NCBI GenBank assembly: GCA_963728875.1
Contig: CAVSLJ010000001.1
Location: 806,001-870,000 of the forward strand
Direction: 5' to 3'
Source of the DNA: DASUPK01 sp963728875
GTDB lineage: Bacteria; Actinomycetota; Thermoleophilia; Solirubrobacterales; 70-9
DNA: 64,000 bases
Shown here: in pieces, positions 9,064-18,160 of the stretch
Layout: each line of letters starts with the position of its first letter
Numbering within the stretch: the first letter of the stretch is position 1
Position numbers and translations under genes: made by a program
The notes under the pieces: generated by a model
Seen by the model: the letters and a program-made list of their open reading frames with translations, nothing else
Databases searched by the model: none
What the model was told of the DNA's origin: nothing

Positions 9064-9963
9064 GTGAAGGAGCCACCGCTTCGGCTCGGCACGCGCGGCA
9101 GCGCGCTGGCGCTCGCGCAGGCGAAGCTCGTCGCCAAGGCGAGTCGGCGACGCGGAGATCGTGACCATCAAGACGGCCGACGCCGACGTCGGCGACAAGG
9201 CGCGCTTCGTCAAGGAGATCGAGCGGGCGCTGCTGGACGGCGAGGTCGACCTCGGCAGTCCACTCCGCCAAGGACCTGCCCACGGACCTTCCCGACGGCC
9301 TCGAGATCGCCGGTGTCCTGGAGCGCGAGGACCCGCGAGACGCCTACATCGGCAGCGTCAGCTCGCTGGGCGAGGTCCCCGAAGGCGCTCGGATCGGCAC
9401 CTCGAGCCTGCGGCGCAGGGCCCAGATCCTGGCGCGCAGGCCGGACCTCGACGTGGTCGAGGTGCGCGGCAACGTCGACACCCGGCTGGAGAAGCTGAGG
9501 GGCGGCGAGTTCGACGGCCTGGTCCTCGCCGCCGCCGGGCTTCACCGTCTGGGTCGCGCGACCGAGATCTCCTTCGCGCTCGACTACGACGAGATGCTGC
9601 CCGCGCCCGGGCAGGGCGTGGTCGCGATCGAGGCGAAGCACTCCGAGGACCGGCCGGTCACGGCCGCCGAGTCGATCACCGATCGCGGCGCCCTCGCGAT
9701 GCTGAGCGCCGAGCGCGCCCTGACGGCTGCGCTGGACGCAAGCTGCAATACACCGCTCGGCGTCAACGCCACGCTCGAGAACGGCGGGCTGAATGCGGCT
9801 GCGAGCCTTCTGCGGCCTGCCGGACGGCAGCGAGTGGCTGCGCGACGAGATCGAGGACGACGCCTCCGAGCCCGAAGCCCTCGGGGACGCACTGGCCGAG
9901 CGGATGAGGTCCGCGGGCGCCGCCGACATCCTGGCGCGAGCAGAGGAGATGGCCGTCGTATGA
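9064..9963 (+). pseudogene. hemC: Hydroxymethylbilane synthase HemC (three or more apparent insertions)
   Basis: Porphobilinogen deaminase condenses four porphobilinogen units to hydroxymethylbilane. From GTG 9064: RLGTRGSALALAQAKLVA. After a frame change near 9145: AEIVTIKTADADVGDKARFV. After another near 9255 (an extra C; the repaired text reads DLAVHSAKDLPTDLPDGLEI): ARIGTSSLRRRAQ and NVDTRLEKLRGGEFDGLVLA. Then come LPAPGQGVVAIE and the dipyrromethane-cofactor cysteine in DASCNTPLG. A final change near 9800 leads to FCGLPDGSEWLRDE. The net length corresponds to 300 residues. The stop overlaps the ATG of the next gene. Confidence 0.9.
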
Positions 9964-11472
9964 GCAGCGAGCTCCGGGCATCGTCTACCTGGTCGGCGCC
10001 GGACCCGGGCGACCCGGGGCTGATGACAACGCGGTCGCTCGAGCTGATCGTCGCGGCCGACGTGATCGTCCACGACCGCCTCATCCCACGCGATGCGCTG
10101 GCAGTCGCCAGGCCCGGACGCCGAGCTGATCTACGTCGGCAAGGAGCCGGGCGCGGCCAGCGTGCCCGCAGGAGGGCATCGCCGAGCTGCTGATCGAGCA
10201 GGGCGCGCCAGGGCAAGCTCGTCGTCCGCCTGAAGGGCGGCGACCCGTTCGTCTTCGGCCGCGGCGGCGAGGAGGCCGAGGCGCTCGCCGACGCGGAGAT
10301 CCCCTTCGAGGTCGTCCCCGGGATCACCGCCGGGATCGCGGCGCCCGCCTACGCGGGCATCCCGGTGACCCATCGCGACGACGCCTCCGCGGTCGCCTTC
10401 GTCACCGGGCACGAGGACCCGGGAAAGGAGGACTCCGCGCTCGACTACGAGGCGCTCGCGAGGTTCCCCGGGACGCTGGTCTTCTACATGGGCGTCAAGG
10501 CGCTGCCCGCGCATCGCCGAGGCCCTGATCGCGGCCGGACGTGAGGCCTCGGAGCCCGCGGCCGTGGTCGAGCGCGGCACCCTGCCCGGGCAGCGCACGG
10601 TCACGTCAACGCTGGAGGGAATCGCCGCAGCGGCCGAGGAGGCCGGCATCCGGCCGCCATCGGTGACCGTCGTCGGCCCGGTGGCCGCTCGACGCGAGCG
10701 CATCGCCTGGCTGGAGCGCCGCCCGCTGCACGGCAAGAAGGTCGTGGTCACCCGGGCCCGGGCGCAGGCGAGCGAGCTGGCGCGCCAACTGGACGCCCTC
10801 GGCGCCGAGCCGATCGAGCTGCCGGCGATCCGGATCGAGCCGCGGATCGACTCCAAGGAGGTCCGCGACGCGATCGAGAGCCTCCACACCTACGCGCTGG
10901 TCTGCGTCACGAGCCCCAACGGCGCGCGCCTGCTCTTCGAGGCGATGGCCGCCCAGGGCCGCGACTCTCGCGCCCTCGCCAACGCCAGCGTGGCCGCGAT
11001 CGGCGCCGGGACCGAGGCCGCGCTGGCGGCCGGCGGCATCCTGGCCGACATCGTGCCCGAGCGCTTCGTCGCCGAGGAGCTGGTCGAGGAGCTCAACGAG
11101 CTCGAGCTCCGGGGCAAGCCGGTGCTGATCGCGCGGGCCGCTGAGGCCCGGGAGCTCCTGCCGGAGGCCCTGCGCAAGCGCGGCGCCGAGGTCGACGAGG
11201 TCGCGCTCTACGAGACCGTCGCCGAGACGCCCGACCCCGACGAGCTCGAGCGCGCCCGCGACGCCGACTTCATCACCTTCACCTCCTCCTCCACGGTCCG
11301 CAACTTCATGGCGGCGAGCGCGAACGGCATCCCCGAGGGCGCCAAGGTCATCTCGATCGGCCCGATCACCAGCGAGGCGGCGCGCGAGGCGGGGCTCACG
11401 GTCGACGTCGAGGCCGAGCGCCACGACATCGGCGGGCTGGTCGAGGCGCTGCTCCAGGCCGCCGGCGCCTGA
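9960..11472 (+). pseudogene. cobA-hemD: Bifunctional uroporphyrinogen-III C-methyltransferase / uroporphyrinogen-III synthase (CobA-HemD fusion; broken in the first 600 bp)
   Basis: The N-terminal half is a SUMT methyltransferase and the C-terminal half a HemD synthase, a fusion known in actinobacteria. Repaired SUMT motifs: IVYLVGAGPGDPGL, VIVHDRLI, LVVRLKGGDPFVFGRGGEEA and VPGITAGIAAPAYAGIPVTH. These appear in several frames between 9960 and 10560, with about six single-base insertions (for example CCCGCAGGAG for CCCCAGGAG near 10168). From about 10564 to 11472 one intact frame holds the end of SUMT (PSVTVVGPVAARRE) and HemD (VVVTRARAQASELARQLDAL, CVTSPNGARLLFEAM, FTSSSTVRNF, VISIGPITS). 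It closes the hemA-hemC-cobA/hemD run. Confidence 0.85.
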
Positions 11473-11479
11473 GGCCGCA

Positions 11480-11485
11480 TAGCAT
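11480..11485 (+). promoter_or_regulatory. Putative -10 box, near-leaderless start
   Basis: TAGCAT ends 7 nt before the GTG at 11493, so the transcript would begin at or next to the start codon. Confidence 0.45.
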
Positions 11486-11492
11486 CCGGCCG

Positions 11493-12315
11493 GTGGCGAC
11501 GCCTCGGCCGATCACGTTCCTGTCGGACTACGGCTACGAGGACGAGTTCGCCGGCGTCTGCCGTGCGGTGATCTCCCAGATCGCGCCCGGTGCGCCGCTG
11601 ATCGACCTCACCCACGGAATCGCCCGCCAGGATGTTCGCCAGGGCGCCATCGCCCTCGCGAACGCGCTTCCCTCCTGCCCGCCCGGCGTGCACCTCGCCG
11701 TCGTCGATCCGGGCGTCGGATCGTCGCGCCGGCGCGCCGTCGCCGTCGCCGCCGCCGAGGGCCGCCTGCTCGTCGGTCCCGACAACGGGCTGCTCTCGCG
11801 AGCGCTCGACCGGCTGGGTGGAGCGCTCGATGCCGTCGAGCTCTCGCGCTCGCCCTTCCGGCTCGAACCGGTCTCGGCGACCTTCCACGGCCGCGACCTG
11901 TTCGCGCCGGTGGCCGCGCATCTCTCGCTCGGCGCCCGGCTCGACGAGGCCGGTGAGGCGATCGATCCGGCCTCCCTCACCACCCTGGACCTGCCCACGC
12001 CGCGGATCTCTGACGGCGAGGTCGTCGCCCACGCCATTCACCAGGACGGCTACGGCAACGTGACCCTCGACCTCGATGGCTCGATGCTGGCCGATGGGCC
12101 GATCCGTCCCGGCGACGCGCTCGAGATCCGTGCGCCCGACGGCCGGTTCGAGGGCTGTCTGGGCACGCACCTTCGCCGACGTGGGGCCCTCCGACATCCT
12201 GCTCTTCGAGGACTCCTCGGGCGCCCTCGCCCTGGCGGTCAGCGGCGGCAGCGCCGCCGGGCTGATGAATCTCGGCCGTCGACAGCGAGGTCACGCTGCG
12301 GCCCGGTCCGGGTAG
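11493..12315 (+). pseudogene. SAM hydroxide adenosyltransferase (DUF62 / chlorinase-fluorinase family; one apparent insertion)
   Basis: The family hydrolyses S-adenosylmethionine to adenosine and methionine. From GTG 11493: ITFLSDYGYEDEFAGVCRAV, LIDLTHGIARQDVRQGA, VHLAVVDPGVGSSRR, LLVGPDNGLLSRAL and SATFHGRDLFAPVAAHLSLG. The C-terminal barrel starts at VAHAIHQDGYGNVTLDL. An extra A near 12167 (CTGGGCACGCACC) shifts the frame. The tail TFADVGPSDILLFEDSSG continues to TAG 12313-12315. The repaired length is about 274, as expected. The downstream birA may be co-transcribed. Confidence 0.85.
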
Positions 12316-12317
12316 CT

Positions 12318-13069
12318 GTGGAGATCGGGCAGCCCCGCACCGCCACTTCCGCCTCGTCGGACTCGACCAACGAGCGGGCCAAGGAGCTCGCGACTGGCCG
12401 GTGCGCCCGGCGGACTCGTGGTCACCGCCGACGAGCAGACGGCCGGCCGCGGGCGACGCGGGAACGCCTGGTTCGCGCCGCCCGGCTCCTGCCTGCTCTA
12501 TTCGGCGCTGGTCAGGCCGTTCGCCGCCGAGGACTCAGCACCTGCTGCCGCTGGCCGTCCCGCTGGCGGTCTGCGAGGCGGCTGAGGCGGTCGCCCCGGT
12601 CCGCTGCCAGGTGAAGTGGCCGAACGACGTCTGGATCGACGAGCGCAAGGTCTCCGGCGTCCTCGTCGAGGCTCGCCCCGACGAGGGCTGGGCGGTGGTC
12701 GGGCGTCGGGTCTGAACGTGGCGATCACCGATGACGAGTTCCCGCCGGAGCTGCGCGAGACGGCCGATCTCGCTGCTGCCCGACCGAGGCCGAGGGCGGC
12801 CTGCCGCCCGGCGGCGCACCCGAGCGTCCGCCGCGCGCTCGCCGCGCTCAACGAGACGCTCGGCGCGCTGGCTCGAGGCGAGCGACGACGAGAGTCCTGA
12901 GCGCCTACCGGGCCCGCGACGCGCTCTGCGGCAGGCGAATCTCCTGGGAGGGCGGTCGAGGGCGTCGCCGAGGAGATCGACGAGCGCGGGCATCTGGTCG
13001 TCGAGAAGACCGGACGGGGAGCGTGTGGCGCTCGGCGCCGGCGAGGTCCACCTCGCCTTGGAGCGCTAG
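12318..13069 (+). pseudogene. birA: Biotin--[acetyl-CoA-carboxylase] ligase BirA (several apparent insertions)
   Basis: Attaches biotin to carboxylase carrier domains. Motifs lie in alternating frames: HFRLVG then STNERAKELA (extra A near 12361), TADEQTAGRGRRGNAWFAPP, and VKWPNDVWIDERKVSGVLVE. The next is VVG followed by GLNVAIT (two extra bases near 12705). The C-terminal domain ends HLVVEKTDGERVALGAGEVHLALER at TAG 13067-13069. There is no N-terminal helix-turn-helix, so this is the short, non-regulatory type. The start is uncertain; GTG 12318 follows the preceding stop and is taken provisionally. Confidence 0.75.
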
Positions 13070-13070
13070 G

Positions 13071-13470
13071 TCACCGAGGGAGCAGCGGATCGCGGCGGTC
13101 GCCGTCGCCGTGGCGACCAGGTCGCCCTCCGAATCCCGCAGCTCGCCGGCGATGAAGGCGACATCGCGTCCGCGGCGCACGATCCGCGCCCGTGCCGCGC
13201 AGCTCGCCGGGCTTTGCCGGCTTCAGGAACTGAACGTGCAGGTCGGTCGTCGGCGCCCACTCGCCGTCGCCGAGGGTGGCGACGAGCGCCGGGCCCAGGG
13301 TGTCGTCGAGCATCGCCGCCAGGAAGCCGCCCTGCACGGTTCCGGCCGGGTTGAGGAACTGATCGGTTGCGGTGAAGGAGACCTCGATCGTCCCCTCCTC
13401 GGGATCGACCTCGACGAGCTTCCAGCCCGAGCAGCTCGGCGGCCGGCGGCGGGTCCGCCCGGCCCTCCAT
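13071..13470 (-). pseudogene. PaaI-family (hotdog) thioesterase (frame broken twice)
   Basis: Minus-strand hotdog-fold acyl-CoA thioesterase. Reconstructed order: PPPAAELLG, WKLVEVDPEEG (after removing an extra C following GGG, near 13425), NPAGTVQGGFLAAMLDDTLG, APTTDLHVQFLKPAKPGELRG, and VAFIAGELRDSEGDLVATAT after a second frame change near 13195. The GTVQGGFLAAMLD helix holds the usual catalytic acid. ATG 13470 is taken as start; a GTG two codons upstream is equally possible. The true 3' end is uncertain because the last frame has no nearby stop. It ends tail-to-tail with birA. Confidence 0.7.
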
Positions 13471-13505
13471 CACCTCCCAGAACGGCCCCTCGCCGAGCCA
13501 TCGGC

Positions 13506-16153
13506 CTACGACTCGTCGGCGGCCTCGGCGGCCTCGAGCTCCGTCGGCCTCGTGAGCCGTTCTCGCCGTCGGCGACGTCGAGCTCCTCGATCGTCGTGCT
13601 CTTCCACCTGCTCGCCGTTGGCGTCGGCCGCCTGCGCCGTTCTTCTTGGCACCGCCGCCCTGCTGCGAGCCGCCCTTGCGCTTGCGGCGACGGCGGCGGC
13701 CGCCGGCCTTCGGGAAGTTGCGGAGCAGCTCCCGGGCGACGGCGGAGGGCTTGCGGGCGGCGCGCATCCTGGCGCCGCGAAGAACCTCCTCGCCCTCGGG
13801 CGTATGGGCCACGCCGGCGGCGAGCAGCGCGGCGGCGAGGCGGCGGTCCTGGTTGCGCGAGGCATGGACCAGTCGGCGAGCGTTGCGGCCGTGCGCGCGG
13901 CCGGATGAGTTGACGAGCAGGCCGAGCAGGCGCTTGGTCTCGGGCCAGCGCTGCACCGCGTACTCCTCGTGCAGGTCGCGGGTGTAGTCGGCGAGGCGCC
14001 AGACCCAGGCCTGAGCCTGGTCGCGGCGGCCGATCCGGCGCTCGGCGAGCGCCTCGAGCATGACCTTGGTCCCGGCGCGGCGGTCGTCGCGCGGCCAGGT
14101 GCCGATCGTGTCGATCGCGTCGTCGAAGGCATCGGCGTCGCGCAGGGCGGCGATCTCGACCAGGGCCTTGAGGCGGAGCTGCTGGTTGCGGTTGCGCTGC
14201 ACGCAGGTGAGCAGGAAGCGGCGGCGGAGCTCCTTGGTCTGGTCGTTCTGGAGCATCGCCTTGGCGCGGCGCCAGCCGGACGGGTTGACCCGCGCGCCGG
14301 CGAGGGCGGCCCAGACGTGCTGCTCGGAGTGGTTCAGGTTCTCGACGGCGATCCGCCAGAGCTCCCGCTCGAGGACGCGCAGGCGGCGCTCGGACTTGTC
14401 GGAGACCGGAACGACGCGCTTCTCGACCCGAACCCGGCGGCCCGCGGCCGCGGCGGACGGGCCCGACGACGATCGCGCCGCCGCGGTAGACGTCGCGGTC
14501 GAGCAGGCTGTGCAGGGTGACGATGGTCTCGTCGTGAGTGGTGGCCGGGTGGACCAGGTCGATCACCAGGCCGGCCTCCTTGCCCGGGTTACGGCGCGTG
14601 ACTCGGCCGACGCGCTGCTGGTAGACGCGGCGGGAGGCGGTGGGCGCCAGGTGCATGCAGATCGTCGCGCGAGGCGAGTTCCAGCCCTCGGCGAGCAGCA
14701 TCGCGTTGCAGAGCACGTCGACGTCGCCTCGCTCGAAGCCGGCGAGGATCTCGGCGAGCTCGCGCTTCGGCGTCTCGCCGGAAACGGCGCGCGCGTTGAT
14801 GCCGACGTCCTGGAAGGCCTTGGCGACGTTGTTGGCGTGCTTCACGCCCGCGGTGTAGACGACGCCGGGGACCCGCCGGAAACGCGAGCGGTAGAGGTCC
14901 GCGATCGCGACGTTGAACGGCGCCTGGTCGAGCAGCTTGGCCAGCTCCTCCTGGTCGAAGTCCTGGTCGACCTCGCCCTTGCGCAGCGGCACCTTGGCGA
15001 TCGTCCTCACGCCCGGGCCCGGAGGGATCCGGACGCAGCGCAGCGGAGCGATCACGCCGCGGCGGGCGGCCTGGGCGAGGTCGAAGCGAGAGGTCTGGGT
15101 CGGGAAGAGGTCGGCGACGTGGCGGGCGATCAGGGCGCCGGTCGCGGTCATGCCGATGAAGACGGGGCCGACCCAGGCGCGGATGCAGCCGCTGGTCTTC
15201 TCGCCGAGGGCGGTGTGGGCCTCGTCGCAGATGACGATCGAGTACGCGTCCGAGATCCGGCCTGCGTTGCGGACGAACCACTGGTAGGTCTCGACGGTGA
15301 CCGGGCCGTATGGGTGGTCCGCGCCGTCGAGCAGCGGAGGCGAGAGGCGATCGCCGTAGCCGCGGTCGGAGATCTCGCCGATGAACTGGTCGACCAGGTT
15401 GCGGCGGTGGGTGAGGATCAGAATGCCGCCCGTGCGGGACGCCTCGATGAAGCCGACGGCGGCGACGGTCTTGCCGGATCCGGTGGCGTGCTCGAACCAG
15501 AAGCGTCGGCTGGCGCCCGGATCCTCCGGGGCCTCCTCGACGACGTCCTCGTCCGCTTCCTCGACCCAGTCCTCGGCCTCCTCCTCCTCGGTGGCCTCCT
15601 CCTCCTCCTCCTCGATGGCCTCCTCAGCGGTGTCGGTGCCGGCGCCGTTCTCGGAGGGCGCCGCCTCCTTGGCGGCCGGGGCGCTGCCGTTGCCGTTGCC
15701 GGTCCAGGCGTGGCCGTTGAGGCGCTCCTGGACGTCTGCGATCAGAGCGGCGAGCGTTCCGGAGAGAGCGTCGACCTGATGGGGATCGAGCTCGGCGCCA
15801 TCGGCGAGATGAGGGTGTTCCTCGGAGAGCAGGCGCTCGAGGCCGAGCATGAGGGAGAAGTCACGGCGCCATTCGATCGACGGGGCCTCGCGGCCCTCAT
15901 CGATCTCGGCGAGCGCGGCATCCAGAGCGCGGCGGCGCGGCGTGCCGCTCGCCAGGTCCTTGGGCTTCTCGCCCTCGAGCAGGAACGGCTCGCGCGCGAA
16001 CTCCCGTGCACGTTCGATGTCGGCGCTCGTAGGCGCCTTTGCCGCTTTGGCGGCCGGCTTGGTCTCGTCAGCCAATCTGAGGCTCTCTTGATCCGCCGCT
16101 CCCCGCCTATCGAAAGGATGGCGAGGCGCATGTGGCCTGATCACGGAAGACAC
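13506..16153 (-). pseudogene. SF2 DEAD/DEAH-box helicase with acidic insert and basic C-terminal tail (frame broken near 14460 and 13640)
   Basis: Superfamily 2 helicase or translocase. Motif I FEHATGSGKTVAAVGFIEAS, motif II VICDEAHTALG, motif III FIGMTATG, and a second RecA domain with LLAEGWNSPRAT and QQRVGRVTRRNPG. About 150 residues precede motif I. They include a Glu-rich stretch of roughly 50 residues interrupted by a single Trp. An extra C after GGG near 14460 shifts the frame, after which a charged C-terminal region follows (ERELWRIAVENLNHSEQHVW). The end is an Arg/Lys-rich tail and LEAAEAADES. Nucleic-acid substrate unknown. The longest start is GTG 16153; TTG 16075, preceded by AGAGAG, is an alternative giving LADETKPAAK. 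Confidence 0.75.
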
Positions 16154-16227
16154 CCGAGATACGGCTCTCCGCTCCGGGCACTCCCTGGGTCCAGGAACTT
16201 GATGGACCGATAGGAATTAAAGCACTC

Positions 16228-16848
16228 TTGATCGACAACCCGTATGCCATGAATGTGAAGCAACGAAAATCGACGCCCGGAATCCCGCTCGCGGCCCTCG
16301 CCGCCCTCCTGCTTGCGGGTCTCCTGCTGGCCGGCTGCGGCAGCAGCAGCGGCAATCCCGATTCCCGCCTCTCCCTGCAGCAGGCCACCCAGCCGCTCAC
16401 CGGCGCCCCCCCGCAGCTCACCGAGATCCGGAGCCAGGCCAACCAGCTGCTCGATGGCGGCAAGGACGCGTTCGACCAGCGGATCGCGGCGCTGAGGGGC
16501 CTCCCGATCGTGGTCAACGACTGGGCGTCATGGTGCGGCCCCTGTCGCTTCGAATTCCCGTTCCTCCAGTCACAGGCGTCCAAGCACGCGAAGGACATCG
16601 CCTTCCTGGGGGTGGACTCCGACGACTCGAGTGGCTCGGCGAAGACCTTCCTCAGCGAGCTACCGCTGCCCTACCCTTCCTACAGCGACCCGGACAAGGC
16701 GATTCGCCAGGAGCTTCACGGGATCGGCTATCCCGCGACCATCTTCTACGACCGGGACGGGAACGCCGTCTACACCCACCAGGGCCAGTACCGGACCGAG
16801 GATGAATTCGCCGCCGATATCCAGAAGTACGCGATGATGGGCGGATAA
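16228..16848 (+). CDS. TlpA/ResA-like thioredoxin lipoprotein
   Basis: Membrane-anchored thiol-disulfide oxidoreductase. A basic start and hydrophobic segment end in the lipobox LLAGC, giving a lipidated Cys. The thioredoxin domain has NDWASWCGPCRFEFP with the CGPC redox pair, then DIAFLGVDSDDSSGSAKTFL and the cis-Pro loop GYPATIFYDRDG. Extracytoplasmic thioredoxins of this type reduce apocytochrome or other exported thiols, consistent with the ccm cluster 9 kb away. TTG 16228 follows AGGAA at 16212-16216; ATG 16249 is an alternative. It is 7 bases upstream of nfeD. Confidence 0.85.
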   Translation: MIDNPYAMNVKQRKSTPGIPLAALAALLLAGLLLAGCGSSSGNPDSRLSLQQATQPLTGAPPQLTEIRSQANQLLDGGKDAFDQRIAALRGLPIVVNDWASWCGPCRFEFPFLQSQASKHAKDIAFLGVDSDDSSGSAKTFLSELPLPYPSYSDPDKAIRQELHGIGYPATIFYDRDGNAVYTHQGQYRTEDEFAADIQKYAMMGG

Positions 16849-16855
16849 TGGAGTC

Positions 16856-17323
16856 ATGACCGAGCTCGCCATCGCGCTGCTGGCCGTCGCTCTGCTTCTC
16901 TTCATCGCCGAGGCGCACGCGCCCACCACGATCGCCGGGCTGCTCGGCGTGGCGGCACTGGTCGGAGCGGGGTTCGCCTGGCGGGACGCCGGACACGATC
17001 TGCCGGTCGCCGCGATCATCATCGCCGGGGTGATCCTCGCGGGGTTCATCGTCTTCGCCAGCCGCAAGGCGATCGCCGCGCACCGCGACGAGCCGGTGCG
17101 GACGGGCTCGGAGGAGCTGATCGGCGCGACCGCCGAGGTGCGGGAGCCGCTCGATCCGGAGGGTCAGGTGTTCGTCTCCGGCGCGCTCTGGCGAGCGCGC
17201 GCAACCGGCGGGGGCCCGATAGACCTAGGCAATAGAGTGCGCATCAAGGCGGTGGACGGCCTGACGCTGGAGGTCGAGCCGGCCGCCGACCGAGACCCGG
17301 CAAGCGTCGAGAAAGGGACCTGA
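16856..17323 (+). CDS. NfeD-like membrane protein (short form)
   Basis: The 155-residue protein has three hydrophobic segments (LAIALLAVALLLFIAEAHA; IAGLLGVAALVGAGFAW; AAIIIAGVILAGFIVFAS). A C-terminal OB-fold follows (LIGATAEVREPLDPEGQVFVSG, LWRAR, VDGLTLEVEP). Short NfeD proteins pair with SPFH/stomatin partners and help organise membrane microdomains. The next gene, 3 bases downstream, is such a partner. It lacks the N-terminal ClpP-like protease of the long form. Confidence 0.9.
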   Translation: MTELAIALLAVALLLFIAEAHAPTTIAGLLGVAALVGAGFAWRDAGHDLPVAAIIIAGVILAGFIVFASRKAIAAHRDEPVRTGSEELIGATAEVREPLDPEGQVFVSGALWRARATGGGPIDLGNRVRIKAVDGLTLEVEPAADRDPASVEKGT

Positions 17324-17326
17324 CAC

Positions 17327-18094
17327 ATGGCGGTAGCGATCGGCGTCCTCGTTGTAGTCGTCTTCTTCATCCTGATCTTCCTCGGCTCCGCGGTCCGGGT
17401 CCTGCGCGAGTACGAGCGCGGCGTGATCTTCCGCCTCGGCCGGCTGATCGCGCAGAAGGGGCCCGGCCTGATCATCCTGATCCCGGTGATCGACCGGATG
17501 GTCCGGGTCGACCTGCGGACGGTCACGCTCAACATCCCTCCGCAGGAGGTGATCACGCGTGACAACGTGCCCGCTCGGGTCAACGCCGTGGCCTACTTCC
17601 GGGTGATCGACCCGAACAACGCGATCGTCGAGGTCGAGAACTTCCTGCTCGCCACCTCCCAGATCGCCCAGACCACGCTGCGCTCGGTGCTCGGCAAGGC
17701 CGACCTCGACCAGCTGCTCGCGGAGCGCGAGCGCCTCAACGAGGACCTGCAGAAGATCATCGACGAGCAGACCGAGCCCTGGGGCGTGAAGGTGAGCACG
17801 GTCGAGATCAAGGACGTCGAGATCCCCGAGCAGATGCAGCGGGCGATGGCGCGCCAGGCGGAGGCCGAGCGAGAGCGGCGCGCGAAGATCATCAACGCCG
17901 AGGGTGAGTACCAGGCCGCCGAGAAGCTGGCCCAGGCCGCGGACATCATCTCCAAGAACCCGGCGACTCTGCAGCTGCGCTACCTGCAGACGCTGCTCGA
18001 GATGGGCGTCAACCAGAACACCACGATCGTCTTCCCGCTGCCGATCGAGTTCATCGACGCCTTCTCCCAGATGGTCAAGCGCGCGGACACATGA
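17327..18094 (+). CDS. Slipin / stomatin-like SPFH domain protein
   Basis: The 255-residue protein has an N-terminal membrane anchor (IGVLVVVVFFILIFLGSAV). The SPFH domain follows (REYERGVIFRLGRL, GLIILIPVIDRMVRVDLR, ITRDNVPARVNAVAYFRV). Next are AQTTLRSVLGKADLDQLLAE and a coiled-coil tail rich in Arg and Glu (RQAEAERERRAKIINAEGE). It forms oligomeric membrane scaffolds together with NfeD. Frame intact and length typical. A hairpin with a conserved loop lies 43 nt after its stop. Confidence 0.93.
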   Translation: MAVAIGVLVVVVFFILIFLGSAVRVLREYERGVIFRLGRLIAQKGPGLIILIPVIDRMVRVDLRTVTLNIPPQEVITRDNVPARVNAVAYFRVIDPNNAIVEVENFLLATSQIAQTTLRSVLGKADLDQLLAERERLNEDLQKIIDEQTEPWGVKVSTVEIKDVEIPEQMQRAMARQAEAERERRAKIINAEGEYQAAEKLAQAADIISKNPATLQLRYLQTLLEMGVNQNTTIVFPLPIEFIDAFSQMVKRADT

Positions 18095-18136
18095 GCGCCG
18101 CCGTTCAGACGCAGGCTTGAGCGCCGACTGTTGATC

Positions 18137-18160
18137 CGTCGGTGGTGTTTGTGACCGACG
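18137..18160 (+). other. Conserved-loop hairpin, copy 1
   Basis: Stem CGTCGGT (18137-18143) pairs perfectly with ACCGACG (18154-18160) around the loop GGTGTTTGTG. The same 10-nt loop sits on a different but equally perfect 7-bp stem at 20301-20324. It lies downstream of the slipin gene and overlaps the longest possible start of the GNAT gene. Function unknown: a U-less terminator, an RNA-binding site or a leader element are all possible. Confidence 0.6.

Noticed and set aside
9064..13069. Programmed translational frameshifting in hemC, cobA-hemD or birA
   Set aside because: There are several shifts per gene, with no shared slippery heptamer, and almost all are single-base insertions in one region. 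Sequence error is far simpler.
15540..15640. Simple repeat of TCC/CTC trinucleotides as a possible CRISPR or microsatellite
   Set aside because: It encodes the Glu-rich insert of the helicase; there are no spaced direct repeats.
14060..16213. 717-codon plus-strand frame opposite the helicase
   Set aside because: It mirrors the helicase coding region, whose minus-strand frame has complete SF2 motifs. Composition is that of a shadow frame.
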